In this document: in pieces, positions 21,917 through 32,630 of the stretch
Numbering within the stretch: position 1 is the stretch's first letter
How the letters are laid out: each line of letters starts with the position of its first letter
From: Hemileia vastatrix
Lineage: Eukaryota > Basidiomycota > Pucciniomycetes > Pucciniales > Zaghouaniaceae
Reading direction: 5' to 3'
DNA length: 64,000 nt
NCBI GenBank assembly: GCA_030280995.1
Contig: JASXTE010000013.1
Span: forward strand, 12,858,501 to 12,922,500
Program-made: the position numbers and the translations under genes
The notes under the pieces: model-generated
What the model saw: the letters and a program-made list of their open reading frames with translations, nothing else
What the model was told of the DNA's origin: nothing
The model's database searches: none

Positions 21917-23318
21917 ATGCCTTGTTGTCCTAGATCTTCTCAAAGGCAGCCATCACCGTATTGTTCTTCAAATCTCACTACTCCCTCTTTCCCCCACTCA
22001 GCCAAGAAATCTAAGACTGTTCAATTAAAAAAATATAATCATCTTTTTCTTATCAACTGGCTGAAAACCAAATCTAACTATGATTCTTGTTTTGGTACTG
22101 AGTATTCAACTAAAGTAGGACGGCCCCCAGCATCAAACTTAATGGCTATCTTTTAATGGCAAATGAATTACGGAATAAGACCAAGAGAAGGATTGATCTT
22201 TTGCCTAAACAGATGTCTGAACGCTTCAAGCATTACCAAGCCAAATACAAGAAGGCAAAGGCTCTTTCATCTTCCACTGGTTTTGGGGTTACTGAAATTG
22301 ATATAACTAAGGGTATCAAATCCATAGACAATAAACTTAATTCTTCATGTCCTTACTTTAAAGAGATGGATGCAATTTTTGGAGAGCAAGCCGATGTTAA
22401 TCCTGTAAACATGTTGGATTGAGAAGATCCTATCTCCAAACATGATGTTGAAGCAAATCTTTTCCCATCCTATTCCTCCACTCAAGCCTCCCCTCATTTG
22501 AATGAGACATATCTAGATAGCTTTTCTGTAGATCCTATAGGTGATTTAACCTAACCAAATCTAACTCAGGTCTGTTTCTTTTTTCTTTTATCTTATCATT
22601 TCTATTTTTTATTTACTTATCTTTTTCTTATTTCTTAAAAAGCTGATGAAAAAACCCAGGATCCTCAATCAACTGAGTCTGAAGGTAGTGACAGTGATGA
22701 GGAGGAAAATATGACCTTGAAAAAGAAGCGTAGGGCTTCAAGTAGTCAAAATTTCCACTCACAAAGAAGACGAAAAAGTGATACTTCATCACAAACCCCT
22801 TTTTCGTCTATGGAACATTTTTTAGAGAAACGTGATTCTGGTAAGTGATACCATACCTCTTATTACTTTACTCTACTTTTCTTCCACTTTATATTAATTT
22901 TTATTATCACTCTAGAACAAGTAGAAATTTCTAAAGAGACTCTAAGCTTTGAAAAGAAGAAATATGAGCTCTCTTTAAGGAGGGATGATAGGCTACAAGA
23001 TTTGGAAGAGAGGAAGTACGAGCTCTCTTTACGGAAGGATGATTGGGCCCAAGATTTGGAGGAGAGGAAGTATGATCTCTCTTTACAGAAGGATGGTTGG
23101 GCCCAAGATTTGTAGGAGAAGAAATTTGAGTTAACTCTAAGTATTGAAAAATCAAAAAAGAGGAGAAAACACTCGAACATCAAAACCTATTAGAGCAGAT
23201 GAAATATAAGTTTGATCTTGAAGAAAATTCCAAAAAGAAAGATTTCTTGATAGAATGTGTTAAAGCTAATAAATATGTTGAGGAAATTGAAAATTTAAAG
23301 AAATTGTTGGATTACTAG
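21917..23318 (+). pseudogene. H1 Myb/trihelix-like DNA-binding protein
   Basis: Second gene typical of Harbinger elements; in known families it binds terminal DNA and brings transposase to the nucleus. Exon 1 (ATG 21917) reads NHLFLINWLKTKSNYDSCFGT, then after a one-base loss at about 22140 continues from 22156 as ANELRNKTKRRIDLLPKQMSERFKHYQAKYKKAK, the expected helical domain, and TGFGVTEID. A second exon is acidic/Ser-rich with RRRKSD. An intron with GTAAGT donor (22841-22915, ending CTCTAG) leads to a charged coiled-coil exon with three KYELSLRKDD-type repeats. In-frame stops near 22420, 22549 and 23113 break it. H2 has the same exon layout, with the matching intron at 41073-41141. Confidence 0.75.
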
Positions 23319-23486
23319 TTTGTTTTATTTCTCTCACACTTCAACAGTTCATATTTATTTGTACATAAAATTTACAATAATTTCCTGTATTTCTTTACTC
23401 TATCAATAATTACTTGAATTTTTTTATTTTAATGTTAAATATTCTTTTTTTTAAATAAAAGTTTCATGTCTCCTTTGAAAATTCGA

Positions 23487-23905
23487 CAATCCCCCACCCC
23501 TGGAATTTTTTGAAGTAAGGGGTAGGTATTATCAAAATTCTTTCATGTCATGAATCTTGAAAGTCTTATATGAAACTTTGGTATTACTACCCCCTGCATT
23601 TAACTGGTATCCCCAAAATTCTTACATGTCAAGAATTTCACAAGTCTTATAAGAAATTTTGGCGAAACCCCCCATGGATTTTATTGAAGTAAGGGACGGG
23701 TATCACCAAAAAATTTTCACCAAAATATTTACAAGTCAAAAAAATTCTATATCTGTTTTAAAAAATTGGCAATACTCTCCCCTGCATTATATTGAAGCAA
23801 GGGGTGGGTATCACCAAAATTTTTCTAAGTCATCAATTTCACATGTCAGATTTGAAAATTTGGCAATACCCCCCCTGCATTTTATTCAAGTAAGGGGAGA
23901 AAGCC
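23487..23905. repeat. H1 tandem repeats echoing the TIR
   Basis: About five diverged units of 80-110 bp. Each has a C-run, then CTGCATTTTATTGAAGTAAG, then GGGGTGGGTATCACCAAAA, and a run of AAGTC-containing words. The GGGTATCA part resembles the terminal repeat GGGGGTATCA. The C-run and G-run of each unit can pair. H2 has about six units at 41660-42170. Possible internal binding sites for the element proteins. Confidence 0.75.
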
Positions 23906-24199
23906 ATCTAAATTTTATATAATAACATAAATTATTAAATAAATATCTAATACATATCAATTTCCCTAGTTTAACGTAATGACAATTCCTCAAGCCAAAA
24001 TGCAGATCAAGTCTAGAAACTAAGTTTGGGACTTTCCACAGGTATAGGCTAGAGGAACCCCATGAAACAAATAAATTTTATCATGATTACCTGTTATACA
24101 ACCAAAGGTCGGTGGCTCATCACATTACTTGATAAAATTGATATATAAAAAATATTTATTAAAAATTTATGAAAAAATATAAAATTTTCGAAGACAACT

Positions 24200-24903
24200 C
24201 TAATTCCCATACTTTTTGGATCTAGATAAAGTTTTTTTAAATTGATTAACTTTACCTTCTTTCTTTACCTTGTTGATTCTTTGAATCAACTTATGACTGA
24301 TTTGAAATGAGCAACCAAAATGTGTGAAATCTTGACAGGATTTCAAACCAGGAGGAGCTTTGTTCATTTGATGATTATCCTTAGAAGAGTTCCAAATAGT
24401 TTCAATGATACCATTTCCCAAACCAAAACCAATGATTCACCTGTGGTCTGGAAAATATAGACCATGTCCTTTGATTTTAGCTGGAGATGGTATTGGTTGG
24501 CCAGTTATGGTATTGATATATTAGAATATACCAAAAGTAAGAAAATTGGTGTCATTCCTATTGATATAAATCCTATTGTGAAATCCAGAATGAGTGATAA
24601 AAACATTAGAAAATAAAAGATATTCATGGGTGATATCTTCTCATTTGGAGTCACACCAATTCAGTATTCCAACTTTGGTTGCAAGTTCATGATTTTTTTC
24701 AAATGCTTTATTACAGTGCTTTTTGAGTTGAAGAGCAAGAAAAGAGGTAAAAGAAGGTAGAGTGTCCCATAAGCAAAAATCTTCATCCTTTTGAGCTTTA
24801 GTGATATTCTTGACCAATGAATTTATGCCTATATAATTGAAATTCCTAGATAATAATCATATAAGAGTTTCAGAATCCTTATCCTCTAAATATGCAATAT
24901 AAA
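24200..24903 (-). pseudogene. H1 TET/JBP-like 2OG-Fe(II) oxygenase relic
   Basis: One minus-strand frame of about 230 codons stays open from about 24900 to the stop at 24200 apart from four stops (near 24858, 24632, 24517 and 24437). H2 has sense codons at three of these (Trp, Ser, Cys). It reads YIGINSLVKNITKAQ, ILNWCDSK, YLLFSNVFITHSGFHNRI, NDTNFLTFGIF, INTITGQPIP, NGIIETIWNSS and HFGCSFQISHKLI. This order matches, from memory, the Tet-like 2OG-Fe(II) oxygenase family that is hugely expanded in rust fungi. The iron-binding HxD appears as YIN here and HIN in H2, so even the ancestor may have lacked catalysis. Family assignment needs a profile search. Confidence 0.6.
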
Positions 24904-24934
24904 AATGTGAAATAAGACAAGTGAAATTTGGAAA

Positions 24935-26062
24935 AAAGGCTCAACTTCATAGGTCAAAATCTCAGAAACCACTGAACCTAATTCAAACCTGTTTGTGGGA
25001 AATGAAAGATATGCTTTAGTAGAATCTTCAGTTAAAGGAAATGTAATTTAAATAAACCTAACCCTAATTTGTTACATAAAAAAAGGAAATAAAAATTTAA
25101 ATTGGGAAAAAAAAGGCTCAACTTTAACGGTCAATATCTCAGCAACCACTGGATCAAATTCAAATCTGTTTGTAGGAAATGAAAGGTAGCCTTCAGGAGA
25201 ATCTTCAGTAAAAAGAACATTAGATTTGAATAAACATAACCCTAATTCCGAGTCTGATTTTCAAAATTTTATAAAAACTTGAAAAGTGGTAATAAAGATG
25301 AGATCAAAAGGAGTTTTATAAGTTCACTGTTATCCAGATAAGAGTCATACATATATTTAAGTATTAAGTTTTCATAAAAGGAATGAGATATCATATAGGC
25401 ATGAAAAAAAGGAGATGAAACTTACCTTGATTGAAAAGTAGGAAAAATAGAGTGAGAAAGATTGATGTTGGAATTGTGGGGAAATTAAATATGGAGTAAG
25501 TGAAATGCATAAAGAATGTGCAATGTATGTGTTTCAATGAAATGGAGCCAAAAAAAAGTGAAATAAGGGAAAGGGGGGATAATGACCATGCCAAGGAGGG
25601 ATGAAGAGTAGGGTGATGGAGCTAAAAAAGAAAGTAAAGTGGGAGAGAAAAAAAAGGTTAATTATACCATTGAAATCCAAAATAACCACTTACAAAAAAA
25701 ATTTAGATAAAAAAAATAAAATAAACAGAAAAAAACAAAAAAATTATAATAAGTAATCAAAAAATCAAAAAAAATAAAATAAAATGACTTACCTAGAGAG
25801 ATGAGATGACAAAATGAATGAAACCAAATTGTTTGAGGGATGTTGGAGGAGAATAGGAAAAGGATATGAGGGATGAATGAAAAAAAAAATCACTGACAAA
25901 ATATGTGATTTCATGTTGAGCTGGTGAAAGAAAACCAATGAGCAATCCAAAAAAAAGATCTTCACCATAAATTCCAAAAAAAAATGAATATGCAACAAAC
26001 CAAAATACCAAACCAAGTGACTGAAGTACACAAAGAGGACATTTGGAGAGTAAAAAAATAAT
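24935..26062. other. H1 spacer with ~175-bp tandem duplication
   Basis: Two diverged copies of a block beginning GGCTCAACTT and ending CCTAACCCTAATTT-like lie at about 24938-25073 and 25113-25250. The rest is A-rich, with a purine-rich patch at 25430-25660 that corresponds loosely to the C/G-rich tract of H2. The open frames at 25391-26148 show low-complexity Phe/Leu/Ser composition and no motif; they look like chance reading of A-rich DNA. Confidence 0.5.
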
Positions 26063-27370
26063 TTAAAAGGGTGGTGAAGAGAAATGTTGGAGAGTAATAG
26101 GCATAATGATAGAGCATATGCCAGTTGAATGAATGTTTTGTGATTCAAGGGAGGAAAGAGCCAGTGCTAGTTCAGGATCCTCTTCTTCATAAAGATCATT
26201 CTACTCATCCTTTAAATCAGCTAGGATATTGTGGAGTATAATGCAAGTCATGATCCAATGATTTGCAGTTTTGATCTCCAATTTTTTTTGAAATTGGATT
26301 CTGAGCTCCCGAAGACTAGAAAATCTTCCCTTTAAAATACCTATAGCATGTTCAATTCGTACACTTGATTGGGCAAGGTGATAATCAAATTTAGTTTTGG
26401 GGTCATTTTCTAAGGTTTCACCACGGAAAGCAGGTATAATGTACTTCCCACTTGCATATGCTGAGTCTGTAAGGAATTACTGAGATTTGTCAAAGTATGA
26501 GTCAGGGGTTTGAGAAATTCTTGTTCTTTGGAAGACCGAAGAGTCATGACATGAGCCAGGGCAGCCACTATGAAAAGCAATAAATTTTTTATTGACATCA
26601 AATACAAGTTGAACGGCAATAGAGTATCTAGAAAGAAGATAAAATGTTAGTTTATGAAGGATGAGAAATTGGAGAAGATTTTGAAGAAACCTTTTTTTGC
26701 AATCAAAATAATGGTTGCCATCATGAGCAGGCTTTTGACTCAAAGGGATGGTTGTTCCATCAACAAAACCTATACAGCCAGCAAAACCTTCAGCTTGCAT
26801 TACTTGAGAGGATTCAAGTCGCTGTTCTGGATTTGGCCAAGCAAGTGTTTGAGACTTGAGGGAAAGGATAGCAATCATACAGCGCTTGGTGTATAATATC
26901 AAGGTACCATATCCTATGTTAAAGAGATTATCCAAACGTCTTACAGAAGCACCATTTCAATTTGAGCCAAAGTGACATAGAGCAACAGCAAGTTGGATGG
27001 CAGGATTATGCTTTTTGTTATGAGAATTTTTATGGAAGATAGGATGTTCAGAAATGAGTTGATAAAGTTTGAAGAAAGAATTGGGAGAAGTTCTAAAAAG
27101 TTGCGTGAAGTTTAAATGAGGAATTTTGAGAATGGAGGCCAGATCATATTTGGGATCATGATAATTATTTGGCCCCCTGGTGATGATGTAATGCTTTTTG
27201 GAAAGAAAACACATATAAGCTAAAGCATCTTCCAAATTAGAGTCAGATTTATAGTAAAGAACTAAAAGAAAAGTAATAGCATTCATTGTTGAGTGAAGTA
27301 GCTTCCTAGTAGAGAGGTGTTTCATTGTTGCCGGTGGAAGGGTTATGTGATGAGGGAAGTGGGAATTCAC
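26063..27370 (-). pseudogene. H1 Harbinger DDE transposase
   Basis: Single-frame transposase of about 435 codons with three in-frame stops: TAA/TGA-type at 26957-26959 and 26477-26479, and TAG at 26201-26203 (Trp in H2). N-terminal part: YDLASILKIPHLNFTQLFRTS and HNPAIQLAVALCHFG. Catalytic part: GFVDGTTIPL (first Asp), GCPGSCHDSSVF (second Asp), LTDSAYASGKYIIPAF, and RIEHAIGILKGRFSSLREL (Glu), then NHWIMTCIILHN. This is the DDE_Tnp_4 pattern of PIF/Harbinger. ATG at 27370 gives the longest product. Dead copy. Confidence 0.85.
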
Positions 27371-27664
27371 TGCAAAATGTGCATTTGGGGTGTGTAGATA
27401 GATAATAAACTTAAGTGTTTGCCACCAAAATTAAGTAGCATAGAGTGAGGAAAGACTTAAGGATGGCATCAGCAATTATGAGTCATGTGACTTTCTTGCA
27501 AATCCATCATGGATGAGATGAGTTTGGGATCAGGAATTAGGAATGGAAATTGGGGTATAAGAGGCGGGTTAATGCATTATTGTGGATTCCTTATCCACTA
27601 GCCCTGGGGCTAGTGGATAAGAATCTTCTCCAATTAATAATGTATGATCCCAGAAAAAAAAATT
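27371..27664. other. H1 right subterminal region with perfect hairpin
   Basis: Non-coding. At 27590-27621 it contains a perfect 15-bp inverted repeat, CTTATCCACTAGCCC and GGGCTAGTGGATAAG, with a 2-base spacer. Beyond P, the last 41 bases of H1 are at 37292-37332. Confidence 0.7.
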
Positions 27665-29165
27665 TGTCAGCCTGTATGTATCCAGGACTGAGTAAAAAGT
27701 GCTTATAAGTTATGTTAAACACATGAACTATACATGGGAACAATAAATAAGAGTACACAAATAGTATACATAAGTAAAATTATGATAAATACACAAAAAA
27801 TGCCATTATAACACCTTATATACACGCATATATCCACCTTTTATAGGTCTTATGTACTTAATATTAGGTTGAAATATGTTAGGGTAATCTTAAGAACCTT
27901 AAGTATAAGGCTACATAGTTTTTAAGTACACTTAAAGCTGTTATATTAATTGTTTTATGCAAAAAACAAGAAATGCACTTTATTTCACTTAAAAGTTGAC
28001 TATATGCGCTATAAAATTGAGAATATCAAAAATGTGCTTTGACAGATCAATTGGGCTCATTGAGGACTATTGATTTGGCTATTTAAATGCATAAAAATAA
28101 CACTTTTAAAATTTGGTGTTTTTTATGCCAGAAATGGCTTCTGTGTACTGGCCACATACTGCCTGCTTTTTTCCTGTGTGAATAGCTTCATTTTTAGAAA
28201 ATTTAGCTTTTTCACACTATAATTACCCCACATTCTACGCCTACTGTGGGGAAACAACCTAAAATAGGCGACAGGCGCTTATTTAGTGTCCTAGCTTAAT
28301 TAATAGTGCATTGACCTTGTTTATATGCACTAATTTCATTAATAACCTCATTCTTGGCATCTTATTTCATCACCACACTTAAATTTGCCTAATTTTAGTC
28401 AAGGATATACCCGTGCAAGCGCCTTCCAAGGACTGCATGTAGTTACCCCACATCTCACGCTCTGTTTTAAGTTTTTTGGTGGTTTCTCAGTCAATTTTGG
28501 TTATTTTTTGATGGGAATTTCACGTAGTATAATGTCCGGATTAGCCCCTCCATTTCTACAGTAAATCCCCCTTATTCTTAAGCTATTATTAACCTTAAAA
28601 ATCTCCTTTAGTCTTTTATATTATTGTTTTATACGCATATAATCTCTTTTTGTCTTTTTCTTTAATTTTGATTGATTTCCCTTATTATTACATGATTGTT
28701 TCGGTTGTTACTTGTCTAATTATGTCATGAATCACTAAGGATGTTGATGGGCAGGTCTATTAGTGGATTTGAGGCGTCATTAACTGTGTATTGGATGGTA
28801 TATCAAGGGATTTATTGGGGAACTCAGTGTGTATAAAAGGAGGAGGTTTTTGGGTCTTGTTTTATTCATTCTTTATCACTTCAATTTATCCAATATAACA
28901 AAACAAATTACAATAAAAATCAATTAGTACTTTTATAAGACTTTTGAATAGAATCTGAAATTATTGAATCTATTTTTCTACCAAATACAAAGATTGTAAG
29001 CCACATATAAGAATAGTGAGAATAATATTACTGAAACCTTTATTCTGAATTATATTTTAATATTTGTTGAATTTATACTACAGTATTCATATAGGACCAT
29101 TTAAATCTTCTAGAAAAAGACTTTTCAAGCTAGTTCACATCCATTTAGTTGATCTTAGCCTGAAA
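27665..29165 (+). repeat. Element P 5' LTR
   Basis: 1501-bp LTR. A TATAAAAG box (28832-28839) precedes a likely start region (TCTTGTTTTATTCATTC), and AATAAA lies about 80 bases further on near 28912. Very similar to 35786-37286 and to the solo LTR 43146-44643. Confidence 0.92.
28832..28839 (+). promoter_or_regulatory. TATA box in P 5' LTR
   Basis: TATAAAAG, preceded by CAGTGTG and followed by GAGGAGG. It is conserved in the 3' LTR (36953-36960) and solo LTR (44311-44318), so it is likely the Pol II promoter core. Confidence 0.65.
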
Positions 29166-29167
29166 AT

Positions 29168-29814
29168 TGGGGGCCTTTCCTCAAGAATTCTGTTATAATC
29201 CAGTAAGTGAAATTTTCAAAGAAGGTGCACGTAAATATTATCCCTATAGAAATATTTGGATAATTACAACAGGTTGGGGTCACTTATATAGTGATTTCAG
29301 AAAAAGATGCCCTGTTATATAATAGAATTGTGATATTGAATCAACAATTTTTAACACTAATTTAACATAAAATTGTTATTAGTGGGAGTCCGTCAATAGA
29401 CCAATTAAATTTGTGATCTTTTAGATAACAAACCAATTAAACTGATTAATTTTTTTTCTTTTAACAGGACTCTAAATCTTTTCTTTTTATGGGTTGGTAA
29501 TATTCATTAAATATTTAGAAAGAATCTTACTGACAGTTGTTTTCTTTTAAATATAAAAACACGGCTACATATTGTAGACCAGTTAAATCAAGTGACCACA
29601 TAAAAAGCATATTTGACTTTTGGCACTTAAAGATTCACTTCATACCAATAAGTAAGCAATAAAATTGTCTTCAGTGGTATTGATAAATACTGATAAAACT
29701 CCTTTTTGAAGTTTTCATATCTAAACTTTCAATTCTTTAAATTCCACGTGAAAATGTGTGACAACAATGACATTGTAAGTAATAAGGCAAAACCTTATAA
29801 CTTAAGATCTAGAG
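29168..29814 (+). other. P primer site and leader
   Basis: TGGGGGCCTTTCCTC at 29168 matches the M primer site in position and most bases. The following ~600 bases are an AT-rich untranslated leader with no repeats like those of M. Confidence 0.6.
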
Positions 29815-32630
29815 ATGAAAGACCTGTTACAGGACATTAAAATGGAGGGCCAGGACTCTCCCATAATCAACAACACTCCGCCAATGTCTCTGGAGGAAAG
29901 GGAAAATCTTTTAAAGTAGGTTTCAATAAAGAAATAAAAAAATACATTACAAGAACAAGTTCACTCCCTATCCACCCTACTGAACACCTTGACAATAAGA
30001 GTCAACAATATAGTGGACCAGATCAACAATCTGGAAAAGAGAGCAGCTCAAGGTTTCATAGAAGTCAACCAAGCTCTAGTGGACATAAAGACTCAACCAC
30101 CAACAGTGGCACCCAACAATTCCATAGCAACACCTCCAGCCCAAGAGGAGGACCAAAAAATTACAGTAAGCAAATGGAAATGGGATTGGTACGCCTAAAA
30201 TTACAACAAACCTCCTCAACAAGGATCCAGCAGTCACCCTTACAGGGGAAAGCCAAGGAGAGGCAGGGGAAATGGAATAAGACCTTGGTGAGTCATCCAA
30301 CTTCTTATGATCAATTGTATCAACCTAAAAATGAATTACTTATAGGTAATGAGATTGATAAGAAAATATTGGATATGATTGATAATGATTTAAAAGATTA
30401 TTCATTTGAAAAGAATATTTTAAACTGGTCTTTGCACAAGGACAATGTAGATAGTTTTATTGATCACCAGGATAATGCTATTAATATAAAATTGGAATCA
30501 AATGATGAGTCTTCTGAGTTGGACACAGAAAAAATAGAATATATTTTAAAACAAAATCCAATGGAATCAAAGATAATAAGTAAAATATTATTGAGAATTG
30601 AAAAATTGGAAGAGTTCTCAAAAGAGTCAAACAATAATACAGAAAAGGTATTATTACAGCTAACACAATCATTGAGTGCAAAAGCCAATAGATTAAAGAT
30701 TATTGAAAATTCAAATAATGAATTAATCAATGAGAATAAAGGCTTAAAATCTGAGATTAAAAATTTAGAAAATAAATTAGAACACTCTCAGAATATTATG
30801 GCTACCATTGAGGGACGTGTTAAATTATCTTTTTCAAATGTAAATGACACTCTAACTCATGTACCTGTAATACAGGATAGGTTACAAAGAGTGGAAATAG
30901 AAGTAGCAAACATGTTGAAAAATACTGAAAGAATAAAAGATAACACTTCTTATGTAGCAAGAGTACCTTTTTTCATGAAACATGAAAATGAAACACCAAT
31001 GATGGAACATGAACATAGTATCATGGGCTCTGAGAATAATAAGTCAGTAAAAGATGAAATAAATGATCATCTTTCTAAAGTAAGTGAATTAATCAATATT
31101 CCTCAGGTTAGGGAAGCAAAAACTAGCCAAAAGAACTGGCCTAAGTTAGATCAGTACCCATCTTTTGAAGGAGATTCAAAATCTGATTGGCAGCAATTCA
31201 TACAAAGAATTGATAACTTAAAATTTTCACACAAATTACCTGATGAAGAAATTACTTCAAAGTTAATATCTTTATTTACAGATTTGGCCTTATTATGGTT
31301 TGAATCTGTATTGAGTGAGGGAATTAATTACTCCTGGAATGAATGGAAGGCACTAATTGAAAGGCAATTTGGTGGCCCAAAATTTAGAATCACTCAACAA
31401 AGATTGTATGAAAGGACCAAATATAATCCAAATGCTGGAGATAAACCCATGGTCTTCTTAATTAATTTAATAAAAATCATGAAATCTATCAATCCAAAAA
31501 TGGATTATGAAGAGTGGAAAGAAAAAATAATATACAAGTTGCCTATATCAGTTAGAGACATTATTGTGGCTAGAACTGAAACCATCAGAGATACCTCTGG
31601 ATTCATTAAAATATGCAATGAGATATTATTAAACCACAAGTATAAAACCAAGTATAGTAATTACAGACAAAGTGTTGAAGTGGTAAAACCTACTACAAGT
31701 AAATTACCAGTGGAGAAGAAAAAACCTTCAGCTCCCCTTGTCCCTAAGAGACAAGAGAGTAACACTTGTTACAAATGTAATGAACCTTGGGTTAAGGGTC
31801 ACGCGTGTAAGAAGAGAATAAATGTTATTGAAACCTCCCAGAATTCTGAACCAAGTAATCATGAAGATGAAAATGTGGAATCCAGTGAGGATTGTAAAAG
31901 TAACATATCTTACAGTGATGATGAAAATGAGATATTTGTATTAGAACAGGATATAATGTTCCTGAATGATGCTATACCTCATACAGATACATCTTTAACT
32001 TCCATTGAAGAACCTGAAATAATTAAAGATGTATCTTATGATACTTACAAAATAACACCTATCAGAGCACCTGTTATTATATGTGGAAGAGAAATGAATG
32101 CCATTCTTGACACTGGGACTGCAGATAGAGTAGTTTCTATTAATACATTAATGAAACTTGACAGTAAGTATAAGGAAAAACTAGAACCTGTTCAAACAAA
32201 GAACTGGAGGGGTTTTGGTTCAATATTAAATCCAATTGGCAAATACAAAACTGCTGTATTCTTTAAATATAATAATGGATATGTAAGAGCAGTTTGTGAA
32301 TTTTTAGTAATGGATAATAATAATTGTAGTGATTGTTTTATTATTGGCAATGATTTATTGACAAAATTTGGAATTAAACTAGATCCTGCAAACAGTTTTT
32401 TCACCATAGGAGTGAATGGTAAGAGAAAATTCAAGATATGTTCTGAAAATTCAGTGTATGCCATTTCTTCTAGAGAAGAACAACTACAAGGTGGAAGAAC
32501 CACCAATAAAATGGTTGAATTGGAAAATGAAATCCAAAAGGCCTCTTTCAGTCCTCAACTCTCAAAAATTGAAGAAGAAAATATTTTGAGATTGATTAAA
32601 TCATATCCTATGGCATTTGCTTATGGTTAA
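29815..32630 (+). pseudogene. Element P gag-protease
   Basis: Starts ATG 29815 (MKDLLQDIKMEG) with two early stops, stays in that frame through 30198, then shifts to the frame open at 30174-32630. N-terminal coiled coil (NNIVDQINNLEKRAAQ; later long Leu/Glu/Lys/Asn heptads around residues 100-260). Capsid-like part NQKNWPKLDQYPSF to LWFESVLSEGINYSWNEWKALIERQFGG. Zinc knuckle CYKCNEPWVKGHAC at about 31770. Protease near 32110: AILDTGTADRVVS (usual DTGA or DSGA). It ends at TAA 32628-32630, where M has Ser in GSHELELVK, so this is a nonsense mutation inside one polyprotein. Confidence 0.87.

Noticed and set aside
25391..26148. Minus-strand ORFs with hydrophobic stretches
   Set aside because: Phe/Leu/Ile/Ser low-complexity translation of A-rich DNA downstream of the transposase; no counterpart in H2.
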